64,000 bases of DNA from Bacillus gaemokensis (GCF_001590835.1 NZ_LTAQ01000067.1:1-64000), one strand, 5' to 3'; positions 51,675 to 61,878 are shown, counted from the stretch's first letter. Made by a program: numbers and translations. The notes: a model not told the origin generated them from the sequence alone.

Positions 51675-52781
51675 TTAATTATTTTCTACTCTCCAAAAAT
51701 CAGCGTATGTTTGATTTACAAAATTCACATCTACTTCAGAAAACGGAAGCTCTTCCCCCACTTTCAATGAGTACCATTTATTTAAGAGTGGTGATCCAAA
51801 ACAAACATCAATTGTTCGTTCATGTAAATCAAACAATAATGAGTGCAATGTCCCAAACCATTCTTGATAGTTATGAACTGTTAAGCCAGCAGGATATTCA
51901 CGCTCTACTAAATTTTTTAATGAGTCCATACTTATATATTCATTTTGAACCAGGTAATCATGTAACATATGAAATCTCTTAGCCGAGTGTTCTAATTTCC
52001 TACTATTTAACTTCTTAATTGTGGAACTAACTGCATGATTAGTTGATACGATAAAAGCTTGGTTATCTTCTTCTATTCTTGTTACATATTTATGACCATC
52101 AAATATTTCAATCCTTGCTGCCTCAAAACAATCAGATATAATTACATTTATATTAGCCGCAATTGGCATTTCTTCTATTAATAAACTCGCTTCCTTTACA
52201 TTCTTACATTTTTCTAATAAAACACGAATTACAGCAAAACACTGTAAACCATTTACCATCGGCTTCTTTAACCCCTCAATATTTCCAACGGGTTGACCAC
52301 ATGCAGAAAAAGTAACAGATAATCCATGTTCATTTATACCTTCAGTTCTCCCAAAAAACTGAGTGGAAAATCCGCTATGATAATAGGAACCTGTCACATG
52401 AGTCGAACAAAAACGCATATCATCAATTTGTGGTGATAAGTCATAATTTCTTAATACATATGTATGTTTTGAATCTGTTTTCTGAGGTAATATTGCACAA
52501 TGACTACATCCCGCTTTTAAATAAGTTTGATAATAATACATGATTTGTCTAGGAACTATCTTTAACACATCACAAAACCCTTCAATTTCTTCATTAATCC
52601 CTGGACAATATTGCTCTAATATATTTCTAGATTCTCTCCAATGCTCGTCCGATATAAATTTTTCTTGTTGTAAAAATGAAGGTAAAAGATACAAATTATT
52701 TCTAACAAATTCACCTTGCTGTCTCCCCATTTCATAATGACTTCCACTTAGTGATGCAAAATGCCCCTTTACTTGATACAA
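51675..52781 (-). CDS. C45-family acyltransferase/peptidase (penicillin acyltransferase-like)
   Basis: 368 aa, Ntn-hydrolase fold. The self-cleaving cysteine is in KAGCSHCAILPQ (about residues 89-100). Further blocks are YVLRNYDLSP, GINEHGLSVT, and NINVIISDC...VSTNHAV. Family members cleave or form amide bonds of small acylated substrates (6-aminopenicillanate, bile salts, acyl-amino acids). The TTG start follows AAGGGGG. It is monocistronic, with terminators on both sides. Confidence 0.88.
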   Translation of the reverse strand: MYQVKGHFASLSGSHYEMGRQQGEFVRNNLYLLPSFLQQEKFISDEHWRESRNILEQYCPGINEEIEGFCDVLKIVPRQIMYYYQTYLKAGCSHCAILPQKTDSKHTYVLRNYDLSPQIDDMRFCSTHVTGSYYHSGFSTQFFGRTEGINEHGLSVTFSACGQPVGNIEGLKKPMVNGLQCFAVIRVLLEKCKNVKEASLLIEEMPIAANINVIISDCFEAARIEIFDGHKYVTRIEEDNQAFIVSTNHAVSSTIKKLNSRKLEHSAKRFHMLHDYLVQNEYISMDSLKNLVEREYPAGLTVHNYQEWFGTLHSLLFDLHERTIDVCFGSPLLNKWYSLKVGEELPFSEVDVNFVNQTYADFWRVENN

Positions 52782-52886
52782 CTTTATAACCCCCTTGTAT
52801 ATTCTGGTTATGTATATCGTATCAAATGAATATTTTTTATCCTTGATGTTTTTTGCTATATATGACTTACTTTCTACTCATAGAAA

Positions 52887-52927
52887 ACGCTATTCTTCGT
52901 ATATATTTCTACAAAAAGAATAGCGTC
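52887..52927 (-). terminator. Terminator of the asd copy
   Basis: ACGCTATTCTT pairs with AAGAATAGCGT around a 19-base loop, with T runs on the minus strand. It sits 75 bases past the asd stop. Confidence 0.7.
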
Positions 52928-53001
52928 TTTAATTATAAGGATACAACTTCTTAGCTTAATTATGATGTAGCGATTGATCCCATAGTTATTATGGTTAAAT
53001 A

Positions 53002-54045
53002 TTAAATAATGCCTTTCTCCACCATCGTCTCCGCAATCTGAACTGAATTCCAAGCTGCTCCTTTTAACAAATTATCTGATACAATCCAAAGGTGGAATCC
53101 TTTTGGATGATCCGGATCTTTTCGAATTCTTCCAACAAACGTGTCTATTTTACCTGCTGCAGATAACGGCATTGGATAAATCTGTTCACTTGGATTATCT
53201 TGCAAGATAACACCTGGGGCACTGGATAATACTTCTCTTATTTCATCAACAGTTGTAGATTTTTCCAACTCAATATATACAGATTCTGAATGCCCCGATA
53301 CAACTGGAACTCTAACGCAAGTCGCTGCCATCTTAAGATTCGGATCCTCTAAAATTTTCTTGGTCTCTTGAATCATCTTTACCTCTTCAAACGTGTAATC
53401 ATTATCAGTAAACACATCTACTTGAGGCAATACATTAAATGCAATTGGATAGTGTTTTTTATCCTTCTTTGCAGGCAGTATGGCGGACTTTGTCTCATTA
53501 CCCGCAAGTATTGCCATTGATTGTTCTTTCAACTCATTGATGGCATGGATTCCTGATCCCGATACTGCTTGGTACGTAGAGACAATAATTCGCTCTAAAC
53601 CAAATGATTTCCGAATTGGCTGGAGAGCAATTACCATCTGTAAAGCGGAACAATTCGGGACGGCAATGATGCCTTTATGGTCAGTTAGAGTATGGGCATT
53701 CACTTCCGGAACGACAAGTGGAACATTAGGTGACATCCGATATTCGCTCGTATTATCAATAACAATTGCACCACTGTCAACTGCGTAGGTTACAAATTGT
53801 CTTGACACTTCTCCGCCTGCGCTGAAAAAGGCAATATCAATACCTTTAAAACTTGTTGGTTTCGCTTCTTGTATGATGATTTCTCGTCCCTTAAATGATA
53901 TTGTCTTACCAGCAGATCGTTTTGACGAAAGAAGTGTGACTTCTATTATGTCAAAATTGGTTTCCTGCTCCAACAAATCTATAATTTTTTATCCTACTGC
54001 ACCTGTGGCCCCTACTACAGCGACATGGTATTTCTTTTTGCTCAT
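53002..54045 (-). pseudogene. asd: Aspartate-semialdehyde dehydrogenase with an early in-frame stop
   Basis: From the ATG at 54045 (GGAGGAG upstream) the frame reads MSKKKYHVAVVGATGAVG, then TAA at 53991-53989, then KIIDLLEQETNFDII in the same frame to the end, 347 codons in all. The stop replaces the usual Gln after GAVG (CAA to TAA). The rest is intact: catalytic cysteine VPNCSALQMV, substrate HYPIAFNVLPQ, QAVSGSG. A TTG at 53976 has no ribosome site. The dapG-linked asd is expected elsewhere, so this extra copy could be lost without harm. Confidence 0.85.
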
Positions 54046-54210
54046 TACATTCTCCTCCAATGCCCTTAAATAGTTTGATAACCATGTTTCATGCATAACA
54101 AACAACTTTTACTTTCTTAATTTTATTTTAAAAGAAGTATTACCATTTGAGAAATTGAAATATATGATATAATCGTTCATAAATCATGATACTAAAAAGA
54201 GGGTTTATCT

Positions 54211-55092
54211 ATGGAAATGAGACATGTAAAAACATTTTGTGCTGTCATCAAATATGGTGGATTCTCAAAGGCGGCTCATGCATTAGACTATGCACAATCT
54301 ACTGTGACAACACACATTAAAGCACTAGAAAACGATTTACACACTCCTCTCTTCGATCGATTAGGAAAAAAAGTACTTCTCACGAAGGCAGGACACCATT
54401 TTCATCCGTATGCATTAGAATTACTAGCTATATACGAAAAAGCACAAGAAATACCACAAGATAGCAATCATCCTAAAGGGACACTTACCATTACAGCAAA
54501 TGAATCTTTAGCTGTTTACCGATTACCTCACGTATTACAAACATATAAGCAGAGGAATCCTAAAGTAAATATTATTCTTGAGACAGCTACGAATGAACAA
54601 GCACTTAAAAAGCTACGAGATGCTGAAACAGATATCGCCTTCTTGATTGAAGAATCTATGGAGTACGATGAGTTCTCTACAACAATATTAGTTAATGAGA
54701 CGTTCGGATGGATTTTGCCTACTAATTTAGCCTCACGTGAAAATCCATTGGATCTTTTAAGGGACTATCAATTTATTTATACAGAGAAAAGTTGTGGATA
54801 CAGGGCAATGGTAGATCACTATTTACATATAAACGGAAAACTTCCTGAGAGAACATTTGAAAGTTCGAGTGTTGAAGTCATTAAACAATCCGTTATGTGT
54901 GGATTAGGCATTGCTATCCTCCCTTATATCGTTGTAAAAGAGAACTGTAACAAAAAACAATTAGCATTTAAACCTATCGAAGTACCACTGCCTATAAAGA
55001 GTCATGCTATCCATCATAAATCCAGATGGATATCGCCCGTGTTACAATCTTTCCTTACAATATTAGGAGAGCTGGAAACGGAGCCAAATTAA
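54211..55092 (+). CDS. LysR-family transcription regulator
   Basis: 293 aa. Winged helix at 1-65 (FCAVIKYGGFSKAAHALDYA, then QSTVTTHIKALE), effector domain to the end with the CGYR-like block KSCGYRAMVDHYL. It is divergent from the asd copy, 165 bp apart, and may once have controlled it. GAGGG precedes the ATG. Confidence 0.92.
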   Translation: MEMRHVKTFCAVIKYGGFSKAAHALDYAQSTVTTHIKALENDLHTPLFDRLGKKVLLTKAGHHFHPYALELLAIYEKAQEIPQDSNHPKGTLTITANESLAVYRLPHVLQTYKQRNPKVNIILETATNEQALKKLRDAETDIAFLIEESMEYDEFSTTILVNETFGWILPTNLASRENPLDLLRDYQFIYTEKSCGYRAMVDHYLHINGKLPERTFESSSVEVIKQSVMCGLGIAILPYIVVKENCNKKQLAFKPIEVPLPIKSHAIHHKSRWISPVLQSFLTILGELETEPN

Positions 55093-55109
55093 AAAATAGA
55101 TTATTTTAC

Positions 55110-55165
55110 ATAAAGTGAAACCTTCCATCAACGAAGATTTTCTTCACCCTTCGCGGTTGGTTAAC
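55110..55165 (-). repeat. Possible degenerate bcr1-like element
   Basis: Read on the minus strand the segment ends GGAAGGTTTCACTTTATG, like the 3' end of the bcr1 copies at 8094 and 57850, with TTAAC near the other end and a GAAGATTTTCTTC hairpin inside. No TTTAT at the far side. Weak. Confidence 0.3.
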
Positions 55166-55567
55166 TCTCGTCCATATTCTAGCTAATTTATTTATTACTC
55201 TAGCTAGATTAACAATAATGTTTCAATATCTTAAGATTAAAAAAATCTCAAAAAACGATAGTTTTTGAGATTTTTTAGTTTACCCCACACGCTCCGGAAT
55301 CTGAATAAAACGAGCAGCAAACCTCTAATTCAAAGGATATCAAATCATTGTTTCATTTTTTGAATTAAGCGGCATTATTATGAGATGCGAAACAATAATA
55401 TAGGAAACACAAGATATTATTGTTTTCCTTTCATATCAATGTAATTTCTGTCCGTTTCTCTCCTAAAGATAAAAAATGAAGAAAAATCTTTGATAATTGT
55501 AGGATAATTCTATATTAATTCATACCCTACTTACTTTAATAAATTGATTTCATTCAATTATAATTAC
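55166..55567. other. Intergenic stretch with a terminator
   Basis: 402 bp. It contains an 18-bp hairpin (55241-55276; AAAAATCTCAAAAA and complement) that ends the LysR transcript. Nothing else is seen. Confidence 0.5.
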
Positions 55568-56527
55568 CTAGCTCCCTTCTTTTTTTACTAATAAATTTTC
55601 TACATCTAACCACTCTTCTATAGATCCCGCATCTGGAAAAACTGTAACAACATTAAATCCGGCCCCTTTTTCTCTCCCAATTTGTTTAGCAGCTAATAGG
55701 TTTGCTGCAGCAGACGTACCTATTTTAATTCCAGTTTCATTATAAAAACGTGCCATTTCATACAAAGTATCTTCATATGAATAATTCCATTGCTTATTTA
55801 TCAAATAATCTTCCTTTTCTAAAAAATGTTATTTCCTACCTAAACCCAATCCGCCTGATCCAGCATATTTCTTTAAGCCGTTTGGAGGCTGTTCAGAACC
55901 GTAAGGTAGTTCCGCAGGCATGACCAAATGTAGCTCAATACTTGGTGTATACTCCTTTACCACTTGATATACTCCCATTAAAGTTCCACCTGTTCCAGCA
56001 GATGCAACCCAAGCGTTAACTGATTTCCCATCCATTTGACTAATAATTTCTCGGCCCGTTCCCTCTATATGACTTAAAAGATTAGCATTATTATAGTGTT
56101 GAAATAAAAAATAGTAATGTGGGTTTTGTTTGCTAATCTCTATTGCCTTCTCAATAACTGAATAAAAGCCCTTTGATTTATCAACCAAAACAGTTTTAGC
56201 TCCATAATTATCTAATTCATTTAATAGAGATTTCCCTGACCCGGAACTTAACACTAAGGTACACTCAATACCTAGGTGATAGCAAATCTGACCTATGGAT
56301 TTCGCTAAGTTCCCCCCACTGTACTCTAAAATGTGTAGTTTTTTATTCGTTTCTTCCATATATTTTTTTATCATTCCAAGTGCTGCTCTATCTTTGATTG
56401 ATCCTGTAGGATTATGCCATTCACATTTAGCATAAATAGAAAAATCCTTTGTTTCTTCACACTCTAATTTAATTAGAGGTGTATTTCCGACTTTTCGAGA
56501 AAATTCTTCAAAGTGGTTTAATATCAT
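55568..56527 (-). pseudogene. Cysteine-synthase-family PLP enzyme with an in-frame stop
   Basis: A 320-codon gene interrupted by a single TAA at 55831-55829. Before it: TPLIKLE, the PLP lysine in NPTGSIKDRAALG, the SGGNLAKSIG loop and the GTGGTLMG phosphate cradle. After it, in the same frame: YEMARFYNETGIKIGTSAAA and the C-terminal VTVFPDAGS block. AAGGAGG precedes the ATG. The stop removes the PLP-ring serine region, so the product is probably inactive. By sequence it could be a cysteine synthase or a diaminopropionate-synthase-type enzyme. Confidence 0.8.
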
Positions 56528-56736
56528 ATTCCCATACCTCCTTAACTTCTCATTCTTACTAATTTAATGTCTGGTCAAGTGATCTTTATATTTTAGAAAA
56601 TCATTTGGCCAGATTTATTTATTTCTTTTATATAATAGACCACATTTATTGATACTGATTTAAACCGCATTATCTTAATAGTAATATATCTTTATGTTCA
56701 AAAGTATGCTCAGAATAATGCTTTTTTTACATAAAA

Positions 56737-56759
56737 ATCCCTACAAATGTTGTAGGGAT
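56737..56759 (-). terminator. Terminator of the VOC gene
   Basis: ATCCCTACAA pairs with TTGTAGGGAT around three bases, followed on the minus strand by TTTTTA. Confidence 0.85.
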
Positions 56760-56821
56760 GAAGAACAAAAATTTTGCTACATTCTGTTATTACTAGAGTC
56801 ATTACTTTATAAAATCTTACT

Positions 56822-57211
56822 TTATCCATCTGTATTCATTAATACAATTCTCCAACCATCAGGGTCTTCTATTGTAGTTCCTTTTTCTTTCCAATACGGG
56901 TTTTCTGGTTCGACTTCATAATATCCTATTTTATTTAGTCTATTAGTCATTTTTTCAATTTCATCTTTATCAGGCATATAAAAAACAAGTAAGTTATCTT
57001 TTGTGGGAGCAGGACATGGACTCCCATTAACATGTCTTGTAAACTCTAAATGATATTCTACATCAGGTAATCCAAACATTACCCCGTCGTAACCTTCATT
57101 ATTTTGAAACTCCCCTATACGTTTTAAGCCCAATCCTGTTTCATAGAAATTTATCACTTCTTCAAATTTATCTGTTGGTCTTGCAACTCTAAACTGAACC
57201 CAATTTTTCAT
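56822..57211 (-). CDS. VOC/glyoxalase-family protein
   Basis: 129 aa, two beta-alpha-beta-beta-beta modules: VQFRVARPTDKFEEVINFY, then YHLEFTRHVNG, and TTIEDPDGWRIVLMN with the C-terminal glutamate/aspartate ligands. This is a metal-dependent glyoxalase, bleomycin-resistance or dioxygenase fold; the function cannot be told. The ATG at 57211 has GAGGAGGGA upstream. Confidence 0.88.
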   Translation of the reverse strand: MKNWVQFRVARPTDKFEEVINFYETGLGLKRIGEFQNNEGYDGVMFGLPDVEYHLEFTRHVNGSPCPAPTKDNLLVFYMPDKDEIEKMTNRLNKIGYYEVEPENPYWKEKGTTIEDPDGWRIVLMNTDG

Positions 57212-57387
57212 GCAATTCCCTCCTCATAAATTTAAAAATCCTTTCATTTGCTATTATAAGCTAGAAATATACTATTTAAATCCCCCATTAGGATTAGGAT
57301 TAAGTAAGACAAAAGGCCTATAGATTAATAAACAGTAAAACTTTATCTTGCTGGAGATGTGGGCATACCCACTATCCTCTTTCCATC

Positions 57388-57742
57388 TTACATGCCAATT
57401 GGATTTTTCTTAGGTACCGCCTTCTCCTTAACAAGAAAATAAATCATCGGCAAAACAAGTAAACTAGCAATTGCGCAAACAACCCCTAAGGAAACAAATG
57501 GTAACCCCTGACTCAAAGCAAACGATGCAGTCCCAGAAGCAATCGTCATTCCCACATACATTGCTAAACTATTTAACGCCATAACAGTCCTTCGTATATG
57601 CTGTAATGAAAAGCACACCCTTTTCAGCAGGAATTCCTGTTGTTTGTGCAATAGCTGGCAATAATGGTGAAACAATTAAAGAATCTAAACCGATAAAGAA
57701 TGCGACAACTGCTAAGATACGTAACATAGATTTCATTTGCAT
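57388..57742 (-). pseudogene. MFS transporter collapsed by a large internal deletion
   Basis: The ATG at 57742 (AAGGAGAG upstream) opens MKSMLRILAVVAFFIGLDSL and SPLLPAIAQTTGIPAEKGVL, the first helix and loop of an MFS drug exporter. Around 57593 it jumps out of frame into RRTVMALNSLAMYVGMTIAS and the last helices, ending KKNPIGM. About 250 residues in the middle are missing. It follows a marR gene, which is the usual partner. Confidence 0.8.
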
Positions 57743-57763
57743 TTCTAACTCTCCTTATTATTT

Positions 57764-57779
57764 ATTTCATATATGAAAT
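57764..57779. promoter_or_regulatory. MarR-type operator upstream of the MFS remnant
   Basis: ATTTCATATATGAAAT, a perfect 16-bp palindrome. Near copies ATTTCATATATGAAT and ATTTCATATGTCAAAT stand before marR at 58324-58338 and 58352-58367. Confidence 0.65.
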
Positions 57780-57801
57780 ATTATATAAAGAAAAATGTAA
57801 C

Positions 57802-57854
57802 TTTATCCCGCGTTAACGAGCAGCACACCCCCACTGATGGAAGTTTCACTTTAT
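57802..57854 (+). repeat. Short bcr1 derivative (53 bp)
   Basis: TTTATCCCGCGTTAACG at the left and ATGGAAGTTTCACTTTAT at the right match the two ends of the full element at 7944-8098. About 100 internal bases are gone, while the TTTAT flanks remain. Confidence 0.75.
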
Positions 57855-57880
57855 GTTACACTTTTACTTCCCTACTAAAA

Positions 57881-58303
57881 TCAACTTAAATAACGCTTCC
57901 ATTTTAATAACAACTCTTGTAACTTTTCTTCCTCTTCATCCGTAAAGCCACTACAATTTTCTTGTAAAAAGCGTACATATTTTACATCTACCTTTTCTCT
58001 TGCCTGTTCTCCCTTTTCTGTTAAATAGACGAGTGTTTCACGTTGATCATTTGGATTTTTTTCTGTTGCAACATAACCATCTCGTTTCATCCTTTGAATC
58101 ATCGTTGTCATATTACTCGGAACACACCCCATATTTTCAATGAGCTTAGACATAGAAACCTTTCCAGACTTCGCAAGCACTTGAATAACACCAAATTGCA
58201 CATAGCTTATATCATACTCTTCAATTGCCTTATCCAAATTTTTTTGCAGTTGATGATAGACATCTCGAATATTTCCATATAATTCTCTTTTATTCATATT
58301 CAT
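57881..58303 (-). CDS. MarR-family transcription regulator
   Basis: 140 aa. Winged helix: VSMSKLIENMGCVPSNMTTM for the HTH and KNPNDQRETLVYLTEKG for the wing, with dimerisation helices at both ends. It lies upstream of the MFS remnant and is flanked by three copies of an ATTTCATATATGAAAT box, so autoregulation and control of the exporter are likely. GGATGG precedes the ATG. Confidence 0.9.
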   Translation of the reverse strand: MNMNKRELYGNIRDVYHQLQKNLDKAIEEYDISYVQFGVIQVLAKSGKVSMSKLIENMGCVPSNMTTMIQRMKRDGYVATEKNPNDQRETLVYLTEKGEQAREKVDVKYVRFLQENCSGFTDEEEEKLQELLLKWKRYLS

Positions 58304-58323
58304 TTAATAAGCCATCCTTTATT

Positions 58324-58367
58324 ATTTCATATATGAATCTTATTCCTGTTTATTTCATATGTCAAAT
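58324..58367. promoter_or_regulatory. Two MarR-type boxes upstream of marR
   Basis: ATTTCATATATGAAT and, 13 bases later, ATTTCATATGTCAAAT. These are the same motif as the palindrome before the MFS remnant. Confidence 0.6.
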
Positions 58368-58451
58368 AAAATAACCTTTTCTTGGTAAATTTTTTCTCAT
58401 CCACCAAGAAAAGGTCTGCAACAATCTAATCTTTTCAAAATTATTTATAGG

Positions 58452-59057
58452 TTATTTTTTATCTTGTTCACCACTTGCGATTAATGTACTTCCTGAAAAT
58501 GTCCCCTTTTGCATAAAAACTTTATGAATCAACTCTTTCTGTTCATCTTGTGACATTACACCTTTACCCTCACCAAGATTTCCACTTTGTAATTTCCAAA
58601 TCGTATTATGATCTGCATCTGCCTTCTCGTATTTTCCTTGTTTCCATCTCTCTAAAATATCTACATATGTATTTTTATGATTCATATCACTACTCTTAAT
58701 AATTCCTAATAAACTCTCAATTCGTTCTTGCGTTATGAAAATATATCCCCACTTTTGGTCCGCTTTTGCTTTTTGATGTGCCATTTCATGCAATGCAGTT
58801 TGTACTTTTTCATCAGTCCACTTAAAGCTTTTGTTGAAGTCACTATTTGGCAGCGAATAATTACCATTCTCTAAAAGCTTCGCATTTTCTGCTTTCACTT
58901 TACTATCAGCTAATACTTCTACTGCTGGAGCAGCTGTTGATGTTTTTTTAGCAGTTGATTTACTATGATTGAGATAATATAAGATTCCATAAGTAAGTGC
59001 CCCCCCAACTACTGCCATCCCAGCAATTATCCCTAGTATTTTAAATAGTGTTCTCAT
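58452..59057 (-). CDS. Membrane-anchored DUF6241-like protein
   Basis: 201 aa. One N-terminal membrane helix (ILGIIAGMAVVGGALTYGIL, about 8-27), a Ser/Thr/Ala linker, then an extracellular helical domain with the repeated His/Asp/Glu-rich blocks ALHEMAHQKAKADQKWGYIF and WKQGKYEKADADHN. It resembles Bacillus DUF6241 proteins; function unknown. It ends with a charged GEQDKK tail. Monocistronic. Confidence 0.65.
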   Translation of the reverse strand: MRTLFKILGIIAGMAVVGGALTYGILYYLNHSKSTAKKTSTAAPAVEVLADSKVKAENAKLLENGNYSLPNSDFNKSFKWTDEKVQTALHEMAHQKAKADQKWGYIFITQERIESLLGIIKSSDMNHKNTYVDILERWKQGKYEKADADHNTIWKLQSGNLGEGKGVMSQDEQKELIHKVFMQKGTFSGSTLIASGEQDKK

Positions 59058-59526
59058 TGTGCATGTTTCCTCCCCTGTATTCCATCACTCATTCTCTTCA
59101 TGCCCATCTCATTTCACAACATCATTCACTATACATTCCCCATTGAAAATATTTTCCCATCAAATGTCTTTTATCTATTCCCACTCCTCTGCAATACTAT
59201 TTTACAGGAATATTCATATATTTCCTTATATTGTATTTCTTTTCAGGATAATATTGCAAGATTATTCTGAAAAAATAGCGCGATTTTATTTAATATAACT
59301 CATCATCCTTCACTTGCTTCATTTTACATTGGAAATACTCCCCCTCTTTCATAAGAAACACATTGTTTTTGATTCAAATTTGTGGTGAGATTCCCTTTTC
59401 ACCGTCTCAACTATTTTTACTACCATACCAGGAAGCTGTTGCAAAGAATGAAAAAGCAAATATACAAATCTTAAAAACCATCTACCAAACATCTAAACAT
59501 TATAGCCATACATAGTAATCAATAAT
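59058..59526. other. Intergenic region, no gene seen
   Basis: 469 bp, AT-rich. No frame with a ribosome site, repeat or promoter pair stands out. Confidence 0.4.
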
Positions 59527-59566
59527 AAAACAACGAGTGCATCGTATCGATGTACTCGTTGTTTTA
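59527..59566 (-). terminator. Terminator of the P-loop kinase gene
   Basis: AAAACAACGAGT(G/A)CATCG-type arms, about 18 bp, around a short loop, with T runs on both sides. Confidence 0.8.
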
Positions 59567-60208
59567 TTATGCACAATTTTTTTGTAACCACTTCGTAATA
59601 GTCTTCAACATAAAAACATCATACCGCTGTTCTAGATTTACTTGCCTTCCTAACAAGTCTTTCATTATTTCTGTTTCATTTGTTTTCACACTTTTTGCTT
59701 CTATCATCTTACAGTAGCTTTCTTCAATCGTATTTAAATTGTTATACTACTCTTTATGCGCTTTAACAATATGTATATGCTTTTCGAAATTCCTTCTTTT
59801 TCTTGTATAATCAAAATCTTTTCGTTTTCTCAACTCACTATCTGTTGTATACAAATAAAAATATTGGTCTGGAAACCCAATTTCTCTTTTCATCATGCTT
59901 TTTTTATAAAATTCTTCTAAAAAAGACAACGGTTGATCAAATATTCCGAAATGAAAACACCAATTATAACTTAGCGGTTGAAAAACATCCCCATCAAGTA
60001 TAACAATTTCATAATTCTTTGATTGTCGTACCGCCATATTCCATCGCTCAACTTGTCTCTCTAAATACCATGTTTTGTGTTCGTTCTTAGGACGTTCAAA
60101 TAGAAGATTGACCTCAGGAATAATATACGCACCATAATCTTCTTCTAACTGCTGACATGTCGTCGTTTTCCCAACCGCACTCGGTCCCTCTAAACAAACG
60201 ATAGCCAT
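59567..60208 (-). pseudogene. P-loop nucleotide kinase with an in-frame amber stop
   Basis: MAIVCLEGPSAVGKTTTCQQ carries the Walker A, then LEEDYGAYIIPEVNLLFERP and VILDGDVFQPLSYNW. The frame reaches HKE, meets TAG at 59749-59747, and continues in the same frame as YNNLNTIEESYCKMIEA through TKWLQKNCA to a TAA at 59569, about 213 codons in all. Either the last 60 residues are lost or the stop is a CAG to TAG error. The family resembles chloramphenicol/zeta-type kinases. Substrate unknown. AGGGGATGAG precedes the ATG, loosely spaced. Confidence 0.7.
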
Positions 60209-60230
60209 GATGTAACTCATCCCCTATAAA

Positions 60231-61133
60231 TTATCCAATATTACGCTGCTTTTCCTTTTCCCTTCTTCCCCATATTTGCCTCCATAATACGATTGAAGCA
60301 ACAGCAAGCATAATTGTTGTAATTACACTTCCTTCAATTCCAAATGCTCCTCCATGCAATGCTTCTTGCCCATTCGTTACAGACTTAAATATTGGTGTAG
60401 AGTGGATTGTTAAACCGCTCACCGCAAAACCATATACATTGTATTGAGCCCAGTTCCATATAGAATGCCACGCGCATATTCCCCACAGACTATTCTCTTT
60501 TAATACATAAAAGGCGGCGAATACACCAACTAATATGATATTTGAAATTGAAAGGATGGTTATACCAGGATTGAGTAAATGAAGAAATCCAAATAAAAAA
60601 GAAGTAACTACAACCCCTACCCATATCCGACTTCTAACTGAAATAACTGGAAATAACCAACCACGAACAACAATTTCTTCTGTGGCACCTTGTACTAAAA
60701 ATGCAACTAAAGAGCTCAGAATACCTAAAATAACTGTGCTTGTAAATTGCTGTATTTGCAGTTGTACAATTCCTGTTACTACAAGTAATAATACCGGTAT
60801 TGATATGAATATAAACCCTACTAAAGCTCCTCTTACATAATTTCTCAAAAATCCTTCTTTCCAAAGACCAATTGATGAAAACGACCTTTTTTCCACAAAC
60901 CGAACCCATAGAAATACAATTAAAATTGCTCCTCCAAACGTTAATATCATTCCTAAATTATCATAAATCCCTTTCATAAATGTCGTTTCTGCTTTTGGTA
61001 AAAATAACATAAATAGCATAAACAACTCACCGAGAGTTAAAAATACAACCGATAATATTACTGCTAAAATGGGATGTACTTTCTTTCTACCTTCCTTTGC
61101 TGCATGAATCGTTTTAAAATGGCTACTATTCAA
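60231..61133 (-). CDS. CPBP-family intramembrane protease
   Basis: 300 aa, eight or so membrane helices. The three ABI/CPBP catalytic motifs are present: TEEIVVRGWLFP (EExxxR), LFGFLHLLNPG (FxxxH) and WHSIWNWAQ (HxxxN). Family members cleave within the membrane and include bacteriocin self-immunity and CAAX-processing-like proteins. The TTG start follows AAGGAGCG by eight bases. It lies 22 bp upstream of the P-loop kinase gene. Confidence 0.9.
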   Translation of the reverse strand: MNSSHFKTIHAAKEGRKKVHPILAVILSVVFLTLGELFMLFMLFLPKAETTFMKGIYDNLGMILTFGGAILIVFLWVRFVEKRSFSSIGLWKEGFLRNYVRGALVGFIFISIPVLLLVVTGIVQLQIQQFTSTVILGILSSLVAFLVQGATEEIVVRGWLFPVISVRSRIWVGVVVTSFLFGFLHLLNPGITILSISNIILVGVFAAFYVLKENSLWGICAWHSIWNWAQYNVYGFAVSGLTIHSTPIFKSVTNGQEALHGGAFGIEGSVITTIMLAVASIVLWRQIWGRREKEKQRNIG

Positions 61134-61627
61134 AGTTATCGCTCCTTCCTTTTATCCCTTCATAAACATTTCCTATTTTACGATTAATTAACAATTTTTA
61201 ACACACTCATGTTTTTTGTTACTTTCTAGAAGAATAAACCTTTGAGTTTATCATTCTTTTCCATTCCTGCTATCAAATAACTACAAGTCACATACGTAAA
61301 TTCGATTAAGAAATTATAAATACATAGTAAGAGACTGTTTTAGATCACCTTATTTATAAAAGAAGTACGTACATGGAGTTGTATAGCCCCCTCTATTTAA
61401 TCAATAAACCACACTTTCTTTTCCAGCACTTGCTATTTCTCTCCATTTGTTGTAAGATGTGTTGTAGGGTCAAATTCATCCAGATTTCACTTTACATATT
61501 ATCAAGCATCAATTAGGAATAATAAGTGTTCCTCATGGATTTTTGATAATATGTGAATTTTTATTTCCGTTGAAATAAGACGGATCATATTGTAATTTAT
61601 TTTTCTTATTTTTAGGAGGCATTTACC
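61134..61627. other. Long 5' region of the cold-shock gene
   Basis: 494 bp. The 150 bases before the csp ATG probably form the structured leader typical of csp mRNAs. I could not delimit a cold box or promoter. No gene seen. Confidence 0.4.
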
Positions 61628-61831
61628 ATGACATTAACAGGTAAAGTAAAATGGTTTAACAGCGAAAAAGGTTTCGGTTTCATCGAAGTTGAAGATGGTA
61701 ACGATGTATTCGTTCACTTCTCTGCTATCACTGGTGATGGATTCAAATCTCTTGACGAAGGTCAAGAAGTTAGCTTCGAAGTTGAAGATGGCAACCGCGG
61801 ACCTCAAGCTAAAAACGTTGTAAAGCTATAA
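61628..61831 (+). CDS. CspA-family cold-shock protein
   Basis: 67 aa, a single OB-fold RNA chaperone. RNP1 KGFGFIEV and RNP2 VFVHFSAI are intact, and the protein starts [19 protein letters not shown] lies seven to nine bases before the ATG. It binds single-stranded RNA and melts structures at low temperature. Bacillus has several near-identical copies, so the letter is not assigned. Confidence 0.97.
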   Translation: MTLTGKVKWFNSEKGFGFIEVEDGNDVFVHFSAITGDGFKSLDEGQEVSFEVEDGNRGPQAKNVVKL

Positions 61832-61842
61832 TTTAAACAATA

Positions 61843-61878
61843 AAAAGGTTGTTACCATCGCACGGTTAACAACCTTTT
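61843..61878 (+). terminator. Terminator of the csp gene
   Basis: AAAAGGTTGTTA pairs with TAACAACCTTTT around a 12-base loop. Confidence 0.9.

Noticed and set aside
53989-53991. In-frame stops as recoded codons (selenocysteine or pyrrolysine)
   Set aside because: The three cases use TAA, TAA and TAG, have no SECIS-like hairpin, and replace ordinary Gln/Glu positions in known families.
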